A stretch of 64,000 nt of DNA, from NCBI RefSeq assembly GCF_900130125.1, contig NZ_FQXY01000011.1, positions 1,430,748 through 1,494,747 of the forward strand, given 5' to 3'. Every line of letters starts with the position of its first letter. Positions within the stretch are counted from its first letter, which is position 1. The translations under genes were made by a program, and so were the position numbers. Source of the stretch: Bacteroides congonensis. Lineage in GTDB: Bacteria > Bacteroidota > Bacteroidia > Bacteroidales > Bacteroidaceae. Positions 54,801 through 64,000 of the stretch are shown here, one piece after another. The notes under the pieces are model-generated. The model did not search any database, was not told where the DNA came from, and was given only the letters and a program-made list of their open reading frames with translations.

Positions 54801-55043
54801 TCGGCCGATAACGGAGCTTATCTGCGTCTCAAAGAGATTGTACTTGGTTACACATTGCCAAAGGCATGGATGAATAAGAGTGGTTTCATCAGCAACTTGC
54901 GTATTTATGTATCGGGCGTCGATTTATGGGAAAAATCGTATATCACCGATGGTTGGGATCCCGAAGCCACCCGTAAGGTGGAAAACAAGCAACGCTATCC
55001 ATTTAACCGCACCGTGACTTTCGGTGTGAATGCCACATTCTAG
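51834..55043 (+). CDS. SusC-like TonB-dependent outer-membrane transporter (PUL C)
   Basis: The ATG at 51834 gives 1069 residues with a long cleavable signal (to near AVFADA); the in-frame ATGs at 51810 and 51828 would only extend it. Carboxypeptidase-D-type domain (about 42-125; GTIKGKIVDSNGEPVIGANVMV), TonB-box region EVVVVGYGSMKK, plug (PLSAMQGQVPGLRI; LKDASAAIYGAKAAGGVILVTT), and a 22-strand barrel ending FGVNATF. No STN domain. It imports oligosaccharides with the SusD that follows after 27 bases. It is distinct in sequence from the PUL B SusC, so the two loci likely handle different fragments. Confidence 0.96.
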   Translation: MKKSLFRFSSRRILFSTVIASALIAGGSQAVFADAGEVQVVLQTGTIKGKIVDSNGEPVIGANVMVKGTTNGCMTDIDGNFSLKDAKGTLVISYIGYKTEEVQVKGHETNLKIVLKEDSELLQEVVVVGYGSMKKESLTGSVTVVDQKLFKDKGTVSNPLSAMQGQVPGLRITRSSAAPGEEGWGVSIRGSVSKNKVEPLLIIDGVPASGVSEMAQLNADDIETINFLKDASAAIYGAKAAGGVILVTTKRPDAGRTKVEYSGSVTRKIVGLQPRMMSMDEWTDGVLQARLNDGYGEDDNWVRYARLAKAMKGSWINLHGGNNPDEDPIPGGFRGVADFVFHDMNWTDVLWGNATSTQHNLSISGGSEKSTYRLSLGYLNDQGTLQWGNNSNERYNVRLFNSFKINDRISLESNMSASRQHQVAPTQIGSILGSSIPQPGLPVSTIDGKPYAWGGIHTPNWSAELGGDNKLVVTTMNVNEILKVNILDGLDFQGTLGYSTNNAARDEQYLSIDWYQYDGTPIQNENSPYPAKEKSSYTKSSARTDNYTASAFLTYKKLFDEAHDISLMGGVQYDYAAYDYSGTKAMDVEAAIESLNGKGQIYIDKVDRWEEAILSYFGRLNYNYKSRYMVEVNARYDGSSKFLPKNRWNFFWGASAGWRITEEKFMENLRDYVNELKLRASYGEVGNQNGIGRYDGIQLYNYKSNSGALLGNSKGTYVESAGLVSTVRTWERIYNYNLGIDFGFFNNRFTGTFEIFKKKNDNMLVSRLHPGVLGGTAPSTNSGKFEANGYDVSLTWHDKIGSFNYHVGGTLTYMTNKLVDGGNIVVNAGYNEAVNGYPLNSVFGYRYVGKVQNQDQLDYYVDKYVGSNSIALPANLRLGDHMYEDVNKDGKLTQDDLVFLGSDDPKYSFSFNFGCEWKGFDFNTVFQGVGKRTIYREIDSWKVPFKAIWLNTTNQSVGNVWSPETPNNHFPTYSNSNDINNYNYIPSTWSADNGAYLRLKEIVLGYTLPKAWMNKSGFISNLRIYVSGVDLWEKSYITDGWDPEATRKVENKQRYPFNRTVTFGVNATF

Positions 55044-55070
55044 TTTTTATTCTTAATATTGAAGATAACA

Positions 55071-56792
55071 ATGAAAAAAATAGTATATATTTTAGGAATC
55101 ATTTGCGCCATGACCATGCAGTCGTGTTTAGACCTTGAGCCCAAGACGCAATTGGCGGATACCAACTATTGGAAGTCGCCCGAACACTTCAAACTTTTTG
55201 CCACCCAGTTCTACGGCTGGTCGGCCGACTTTCGATGGCTCGATGACAGTCAGCACGCCGATATTCGCTCGGATTTGTTTGCCGGCAGCACGGTGAACAT
55301 CTATAGTAACGGAACGAACAGTATTCCGTCATCCGACAAGCATTATACCGACAATTACAATCGTATTCGCCAAGTCAACACCTTGTTGCAACAGGCTGAT
55401 GCGTATGAGCAACAAGCCGACATCGCCATTTCAGTGGGGGAAGCCCGTTTCTTCCGTGCTTATTGTTACTTCGAGTTATTGCAGGCTTACGGTGACCTTA
55501 TCATAGCCCGCACGCCGCTCGACATCGACTCACCTGAGATGCAGAAGGCTCGCAATCCGCGTACCGAGGTGGCTGACTTTATCATTGACGACTTGAAAGA
55601 AGCCGCTAAACTATTGCCCGTTGATAAGGCTATCAGCAGCAGCGATGAAGGTCGCCTTTCCAGCGAAGCCGCTTTGGCGTTTCTTTCGCGTGTAGCCCTT
55701 TACGAAGGTACATGGGAGAAATTCCATAATGGCGGTCAAAATACCGAACGTACAAAAGATTTGCTCAATACCGCAGCACAGGCGGCTCATGATGTAATGA
55801 CGGGCGGAGCATTCGAGCTTTTTGCTCCTCAAGAATTGGGAACGGAAGCCTACAAGTATCTCTTTATCTTGGAGAATGAAAAGTCAAACCCTGCCAATAT
55901 CAATAAAACAGGTAATAAAGAGTATATCTTTACCCGCCGCCACGACCCTGTTATCAATTCTATTGGTTTTAACATCACACAAGGGCGTTTGGGCAATGCC
56001 TTGTACGTTACTCGCAAAATGGCTAATATGTATCTGCAAAGCAATGGATTGCCCATCAATCCCCAAACGTGGAATTACACGAAAGTGGATGATGAATATA
56101 AAAATCGCGACAACCGCATGAACAATCAGCTTATGGTGCCCGGACAGACTTATTGGGGTACAAATGGCGGACGCATTGATTGGAGCGGCAATGCTGCCGA
56201 AATAGCCAATGCCTCGCATAGGAACTTCATGCCTCAAACCGGTACGGGCTACTTTCCCCACAAGTGGTGCAGCGAACGTGACGGAGTGCCCACCGGTATG
56301 GAAGCTTACGACTTCCCCGTCATCCGCTATGCCGAGGTGCTGCTGAACTATGCCGAAGCTGTGTTTGAACGCGATGGACAAATATCAGATGAAGACTTGG
56401 CTATCAGCTTGAACTTGACACGTAAACGCATTAACCCCGAAATGCCTGACTTGACTAACGACTTTGTCACGGCAAATAATTTGGATATGCGCACAGAAAT
56501 TCGTCGTGAGCGTACCATCGAGTTTTTCGATGAGAATTTCCGCATTGATGATCTGAAGCGTTGGAAAACGGCCGAAGACGAAATGCCGATGAACCTCACC
56601 GGTGTGAAGTGGAAAGATACTGATTTTGAAAGCAGATGGCCCGATGCTTCTTTTAAAGACAAAGATGGTGAAGGTTGCATTATTCACGAAAAAGGACGCA
56701 ACTGGCACGAAAAGCATTACTTGTTGCCGCTACCCACTGACCAACTCAAGCTGAACCCCAACTTGAAACAAAATCCGGGTTGGAATCAATAA
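55071..56792 (+). CDS. SusD-like glycan-binding lipoprotein (PUL C)
   Basis: The ATG at 55071 gives 573 residues with lipobox (MQSC). SusD helices (GEARFFRAYCYFELLQAYGDL), AALAFLSRVALYEGTW, and the C-terminal SusD/RagB region (RYAEVLLNYAEAVFERDG, EIRRERTIEFFDENFRIDDLKRW), ending LKQNPGWNQ. It is the surface partner of the SusC directly upstream. It differs clearly from the PUL A and B SusDs, which are close to each other, showing that PUL C is the more distant locus of the three. Confidence 0.96.
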   Translation: MKKIVYILGIICAMTMQSCLDLEPKTQLADTNYWKSPEHFKLFATQFYGWSADFRWLDDSQHADIRSDLFAGSTVNIYSNGTNSIPSSDKHYTDNYNRIRQVNTLLQQADAYEQQADIAISVGEARFFRAYCYFELLQAYGDLIIARTPLDIDSPEMQKARNPRTEVADFIIDDLKEAAKLLPVDKAISSSDEGRLSSEAALAFLSRVALYEGTWEKFHNGGQNTERTKDLLNTAAQAAHDVMTGGAFELFAPQELGTEAYKYLFILENEKSNPANINKTGNKEYIFTRRHDPVINSIGFNITQGRLGNALYVTRKMANMYLQSNGLPINPQTWNYTKVDDEYKNRDNRMNNQLMVPGQTYWGTNGGRIDWSGNAAEIANASHRNFMPQTGTGYFPHKWCSERDGVPTGMEAYDFPVIRYAEVLLNYAEAVFERDGQISDEDLAISLNLTRKRINPEMPDLTNDFVTANNLDMRTEIRRERTIEFFDENFRIDDLKRWKTAEDEMPMNLTGVKWKDTDFESRWPDASFKDKDGEGCIIHEKGRNWHEKHYLLPLPTDQLKLNPNLKQNPGWNQ

Positions 56793-56826
56793 TCCATTCA
56801 TCATTCATTAATAAAGTAATCGAATT

Positions 56827-58290
56827 ATGACATACAAAAACATACTTCAAAAATGTGCATTTGTTGCACTAATAACGGGTAACTTGGTAATGACCGTTTC
56901 GTGTAATGATGACGATGTATCCCCTGTTTTAGAAGAGAGAGTGCTCGTTAAGGAAATCAACCTTGAGGTGACTCCCGAACTGCCTCTGTTGATAGGTACT
57001 GATACGTTGATAAAATATACCGTAGGCCCCGATGAGGCTTTTAATAAAGCGTTGGTGTGGAAATCGACTGTGCCTGATGTAGCTACCGTAGATGCCGACG
57101 GACGCATCACTGCAATAAGTGCGGGTAACACGGTCATTTCGGCTAGGCCGGCTGTGGGTTATTCTACCACTTCAACCATCAATGTGAAGGTGGTAAATGA
57201 AATCATTCACATCACTGATATCAATCTCACTAACGAAGAGCTTGAAGTGTTTGTTACCTCGACTCTGCCACTTACTTGGCAGATTACTCCGGCCGACCCC
57301 ACTTATCCCGGGCTGATTTGGAAAAGCCTTACCCCCGATAAGGCGACCGTCAATGAAAAAGGCGAGGTGAAAGGTGTGGCCGAAGGAACGGCACGCATAC
57401 AAGTCACCGCTACTGACGACAAACATTTCACAAAAGAGTTTGAGATAAAGGTGAAGCCTATTATCTATATTGAAAGTATGGAATTCGTGAAGGAAACCGA
57501 TAAGCTGGCTTTAGGCGAAACCTATACTCCGCAGATGAATGTAATGCCCGCAGACGCCACATTGTCGTACATCGCATGGGAAAGCAGTAAGCCGGATGTT
57601 GTAGAAGTTGACGAAAAAGGCCGGTTCATAGCGAAAGCTTATGGCAATGCCGTGATTACAGCCTTGGCTGACTATGGTGATGGTAAACCTGTTAAAGCCA
57701 CGATGAGTGTCAACGTGAGTGAAGGTTTAATGAACGACCAGTTTACTATCGAGAATATCTGGCAGCCGTTCGGAAACTTTACCCACCGGGAATTTGAATG
57801 GATGGAGAATGACGGAGTGCTTCGCATCTTCCCTGGTGAAGATAAGACTTACAAGGCTGTCCGCATTTGTCGCACCGGCGGATTTGGATTCAACGTAACC
57901 AATTATCCCATCATGGCTTTTAAAGTGAAATTCCCCGAAAATGTATTCGAAACATCAACAAGTATTGAATGGTATCTCGACATTTGGGGTGGAAGCGGCA
58001 TTACTGTAGCCGGTAAATATGGCGAAGATACCGATAAAGGAAAAAATGCCATGACTGTGGTAGATTGTGGCGAGTACAAAGTATTCTACGCTGACTTTAC
58101 GAAGAAATTCCTCGGCAAAAACCAACAGTATATGCCTACCTCATTGACGAAGTACGATACGGTGGAACTTCAATTTTGGAAAATCTGGTATGAAGCCAAT
58201 GAAACAGGCAGCATCTATGTGGATTGGATAAAGACTTTCGAATCGGAACAAAAACTGAAAGATTTGATTAAGAACGAAAGTGGCAAATAA
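56827..58290 (+). CDS. BIG2-domain surface glycan-binding lipoprotein (PUL C)
   Basis: 487 residues with lipobox (MTVSC, Cys near 26). Three bacterial Ig-like group 2 repeats (about 42-125, 128-212, 214-300) share the pattern LVWKSTVPDVATVDADGRI, LIWKSLTPDKATVNEKGEV and IAWESSKPDVVEVDEKGRF. A C-terminal beta-sandwich (about 305-480; DQFTIENIWQPFGNF, SIYVDWIKTFES) probably binds glycan, having the shape of a DUF4979/CBM-like fold. It takes the place occupied by IPT/TIG proteins in PULs A and B, 34 bases after SusD and 54 bases before the lyase. No catalytic motif. Binding is inferred. Confidence 0.85.
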   Translation: MTYKNILQKCAFVALITGNLVMTVSCNDDDVSPVLEERVLVKEINLEVTPELPLLIGTDTLIKYTVGPDEAFNKALVWKSTVPDVATVDADGRITAISAGNTVISARPAVGYSTTSTINVKVVNEIIHITDINLTNEELEVFVTSTLPLTWQITPADPTYPGLIWKSLTPDKATVNEKGEVKGVAEGTARIQVTATDDKHFTKEFEIKVKPIIYIESMEFVKETDKLALGETYTPQMNVMPADATLSYIAWESSKPDVVEVDEKGRFIAKAYGNAVITALADYGDGKPVKATMSVNVSEGLMNDQFTIENIWQPFGNFTHREFEWMENDGVLRIFPGEDKTYKAVRICRTGGFGFNVTNYPIMAFKVKFPENVFETSTSIEWYLDIWGGSGITVAGKYGEDTDKGKNAMTVVDCGEYKVFYADFTKKFLGKNQQYMPTSLTKYDTVELQFWKIWYEANETGSIYVDWIKTFESEQKLKDLIKNESGK

Positions 58291-58344
58291 TTGCATCTTA
58301 TTTTCTCTGGAAACTGATTGAATAACAAAATGAAAATTGAATGT

Positions 58345-59610
58345 ATGAAAAATCTGATTTATACCTTCGTGGGTAGCGCAACGCTTGTGTTGTTGACTAG
58401 CTGTAGTGCAGAGTTCGAGAACGGAACTCCCGAACCATGGCAACGCGAAATCAACCCCAATGAAAATTATGAGTACACCATCAAGCACCCTTGTCTGGTG
58501 AACACCGAAGCCGATTTTGAACGTGCACGCCGTAAAGTGAACGAACGTGCCGAACCTTGGATTAGCGGTTGGGAAAAATTGTGTGAAAGCCGATTCGCCC
58601 AACTGAGCTACAACTCAAACCCGCAGGAAGAAATTGTACGTCACTCGCAAGGTGGCAACTTCAACACGGCTGCTTTTGATGCCGGTGCCGCTTATCAGTT
58701 GGCTTTACGCTGGAAAATATCGGGAGATGAAGATTATGCGAAAGCGTCTATTAAAATTCTGAACGGATGGGCTAAGACTTGTAAAGGGGTGAACTATAAA
58801 ACGTGGCCTGACGACAGCCATCGCCTGCTTGCTGCTGGATTTATCGGTTACCAGTTTGCTGCTCCTGCCGAACTGATGCGCGACTATGAAGGCTGGAAAA
58901 CCGAGGATTTCGAAATCTTCAAAAAATGGATGGACAAAACTTTCTATCCCATTTGCAACGATTTTTTAGATAATCACTTCAACTCCGCAGCTATTGTGGG
59001 GTGGATGAGTTGGGATTTGCCTGCCATGCTCACCATTCTTTCTATCGGTGTACTGAACGATGATGATGCTAAGATAAGACAAGCTTTGGAGTTTTTCTAC
59101 CATGGAAAAGGTATGGGGTGTATCGAATGGTCGGTGAAAGGAATGCACGAAGACCCTGAGGGAAAAGTGAAAGGCAGACATTTGGCACAGAGCCAGGAGA
59201 TGGGACGCGATCAGGGACACGCCACTCTCAATGTAGGCTTGCACGCTTACTTCTGCCGTACGGCTTATAACATGGGCATTGACCTCTTTGCTTACAACGA
59301 CCACATCATTCTCGACCTCTGTGAATATACAGCTAAGTATAACTTGACTTCGGCCGAAGATGTGGAAATGCCTTTCGAACCTTACTATCACCCTAAATAT
59401 GGCTGGCACGAGAAGGTTTCCGCCGACGGTAAGGGACGTGCTCGTCCGGGATGGGAACTCCTCTACAACCATTATGCCAAGGTGAAAGGTATGAACGCGC
59501 CCTATTCGCAAGCCTTTGCCGAAAAAGAACGTCCCGAAGGATATGGCGAGCGTGGCACTGCCGAAGCAGGCGATTTGGGATTTGGAACATTATTGTATAC
59601 TGAAGAATAA
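58345..59610 (+). CDS. PL38/PL5-like polysaccharide lyase lipoprotein, divergent copy (PUL C)
   Basis: The ATG at 58345 gives 421 residues with lipobox LLTSC; the ATG at 58330 would add five residues. The same alginate-lyase toroid as 3314 and 25083: NTEADFERARRKV, FDAGAAYQLALRWKISGDEDY, QSQEMGRDQGHATLNVGLH, and the end GFGTLLYTEE. It differs in one important place: the HYWANWGLCN segment of the other two reads AAIVGWMSWDLPA here, removing the His and Asn. NQGD is also replaced by NMGI. Substrate or mechanism may therefore be altered. It sits between the BIG2 lipoprotein and the GH2 gene. Confidence 0.65.
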   Translation: MKNLIYTFVGSATLVLLTSCSAEFENGTPEPWQREINPNENYEYTIKHPCLVNTEADFERARRKVNERAEPWISGWEKLCESRFAQLSYNSNPQEEIVRHSQGGNFNTAAFDAGAAYQLALRWKISGDEDYAKASIKILNGWAKTCKGVNYKTWPDDSHRLLAAGFIGYQFAAPAELMRDYEGWKTEDFEIFKKWMDKTFYPICNDFLDNHFNSAAIVGWMSWDLPAMLTILSIGVLNDDDAKIRQALEFFYHGKGMGCIEWSVKGMHEDPEGKVKGRHLAQSQEMGRDQGHATLNVGLHAYFCRTAYNMGIDLFAYNDHIILDLCEYTAKYNLTSAEDVEMPFEPYYHPKYGWHEKVSADGKGRARPGWELLYNHYAKVKGMNAPYSQAFAEKERPEGYGERGTAEAGDLGFGTLLYTEE

Positions 59611-59634
59611 CTTTTGGGATTTTCCTACTGATTT

Positions 59635-62856
<3,222 letters not shown>

Positions 62857-62917
62857 GGCTGTTGTTTGAACAAGTGACAGATAAAATTTTCAATAGTATT
62901 GAGTAAATAATTTCACT

Positions 62918-62967
62918 CCTTCGTATTTGTTTATCATATACAACAAATACGAAGGGGCTACTTTTTT
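62918..62967 (+). terminator. Rho-independent terminator after GH2 gene
   Basis: CCTTCGTATTTGTT (62918-62931) pairs perfectly with AACAAATACGAAGG (62942-62955), a 14-bp stem with a 10-base loop, followed by GGCTAC and six T (62962-62967). Confidence 0.85.
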
Positions 62968-63042
62968 AAAAAAGGAATGTGCTCTTTTGGAGATTTTTAT
63001 GTATGTTTGTCACATGTTTAATATGAAAGGAAGCAGTTGTAA

Positions 63043-64000
63043 GTGAAAGACACGATTAAATATCTGATTCTTATATTAATATATTTGGCTTGTGGTATGG
63101 AACTGCAAGCCCAGAATTACACATTCCGTAATGTCGTCATGTCCGATGGACTATCCGGACTGTTGGTCAATGCTATTTATAAAGATTCCGAAGGCTTTGT
63201 GTGGCTAGGGACAGATAATTGTCTCGACCGTTTTGATGGCGTGAAAGTGCGCCATTTTGAATTCCGGGGCATTGAATCAGGAAGAAAGAAACGGGTAAAC
63301 AGCGTTACAGAAACAGCCAACAAACAGCTTTGGGTAGGAAATGGAATCGGACTCTGGCGATTGAACCGTACAAACAGCCAATTGGAAAGGATTGTCCCCG
63401 AAAAGATTGATTTTGCCGTAAATACCTTGTTGGCTAATGAGGATATTCTTTATATCGGCACAGAGAAAGGCTTATTCATTCATAAAGACGGTCAATTGCT
63501 ACAGGTTCTGACTGACCGGAATATGCTTGCCGCTTGTAATAGAATCATGGATATTTGCCTGAATGAAGACAAGACCGTATTATGGCTGGCTACGGTGCAG
63601 GGACTGTATTCTTATTCACTGAAAGACGGCAAGATTGATTCCTGGCATTTTCAGGAGAATGTGCCTGAAGCCGATTATTTCCGTTGCCTTACCCGTATCG
63701 GCGAAACGCTCTATCTCGGTACAATGAGCCAAGGTGTAGTACGTTTCGATACAAAGAAGGAATCATTCTCTCATGCGGTATCTTTAGGGTGCGATGTCAT
63801 TTCCGATATTTCCAGCGATGGTAAAGGGACTGTGTATATAGCTACTGACGGTAATGGCGTCCACTTCCTTTCACACGAAGACCAACAAGTGACACGTCGT
63901 TTTTACCATGATGTCAATGATAAGGAAGGAATTCGCAGTAATTCTATTTATTCCTTACTTGTAGATGATAGAGGTGCCGTCTGGGTGGGGCATTTTCAGG
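63043..64000 (+). CDS. Reg_prop-domain sensor regulator, N-terminal part (3' end outside window)
   Basis: An open frame from GTG 63043 to the window edge, 319 whole codons. The codon directly before is TAA, so GTG is the first possible start; GAAAGGAAG lies upstream and a -7-like TATGTTTG at 63002-63009. It encodes a signal sequence (ILILIYLACGMELQAQ), then Reg_prop propeller blades: FRNVVMSDGLSGLLVNAIY, GFVWLGTDNCLDRFDG, LWVGNGIGLWRL, LYIGTEKGLFIHKDG, VYIATDGNGVHFL, AVWVGHFQ. Blade by blade it matches the kinase-less regulator at 48268 more closely than the HTCS at 11379. Whether it has kinase domains cannot be seen. Confidence 0.9.
   Translation, partial: MKDTIKYLILILIYLACGMELQAQNYTFRNVVMSDGLSGLLVNAIYKDSEGFVWLGTDNCLDRFDGVKVRHFEFRGIESGRKKRVNSVTETANKQLWVGNGIGLWRLNRTNSQLERIVPEKIDFAVNTLLANEDILYIGTEKGLFIHKDGQLLQVLTDRNMLAACNRIMDICLNEDKTVLWLATVQGLYSYSLKDGKIDSWHFQENVPEADYFRCLTRIGETLYLGTMSQGVVRFDTKKESFSHAVSLGCDVISDISSDGKGTVYIATDGNGVHFLSHEDQQVTRRFYHDVNDKEGIRSNSIYSLLVDDRGAVWVGHFQ

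Overview
The window is a stretch of Bacteroides-type chromosome (Bacteroidota, probably a gut Bacteroides) given over almost entirely to glycan use. The evidence is several SusC/SusD outer-membrane pairs with surface lipoproteins, hybrid two-component regulators with Reg_prop propellers, ECF sigma factors, signal-peptide-bearing glycoside hydrolases, and promoters with the Bacteroides -7 pattern TAnnTTTG. Species cannot be fixed from the sequence alone.

Three polysaccharide utilisation loci (PULs) lie in one orientation. PUL A (1-15464) holds a SusD tail, two IPT/TIG surface lipoproteins, a PL38/PL5-like lyase, a GH78-like enzyme, a GH2, a second lyase-fold enzyme with a CBM6-like tail, and a full hybrid two-component system (HTCS). 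PUL B (15579-about 34815) holds a small lipoprotein, an ECF sigma factor without anti-sigma, SusC, SusD, two IPT/TIG lipoproteins, another PL38-like lyase, a GH28-like beta-helix enzyme, a GH78 and a frameshifted double GH43. PUL C (48268-64000) holds a membrane-spanning AraC regulator lacking kinase and receiver, a second orphan ECF sigma, SusC, SusD, a BIG2 lipoprotein, a third PL38-like lyase, a large GH2, and the start of another Reg_prop regulator. The SusD-IPT-IPT-lyase block of PUL A is repeated in PUL B, which points to duplication.

Between PULs B and C (34.9-48.1 kb) lies a mixed segment. It contains mannonate dehydratase (uxuA) with an SDR oxidoreductase, a divergent AraC regulator, GH97, an aldo/keto reductase, an unusual alpha/beta hydrolase, a HipA-like kinase with a DUF3037 protein, a GH127/GH146 beta-L-arabinofuranosidase-type enzyme, and a fused serine hydrolase plus alpha/beta hydrolase.

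Taken together, the lyases would cut a uronic-acid backbone. GH78, GH2, GH43, GH127, GH97 and GH28 would trim rhamnose, galactose, arabinose or xylose and galacturonate-type branches. The uxuA/SDR pair would feed uronate into the mannonate route. A non-sulfated, rhamnose- and glucuronate-rich plant or microbial polysaccharide is the best inference; no sulfatase or GH88/GH105 unsaturated-uronidase is present.

The most unusual signals are these: a helically phased five-copy 16-bp repeat array at 27986-28077; a GH78 whose C-terminus has captured a piece of a DUF4143 ATPase gene; two sigma factors without FecR partners; kinase-less Reg_prop/AraC regulators; and a shared promoter-like element TTTGAGT-N15-TTCGTA ahead of three scattered enzyme genes.
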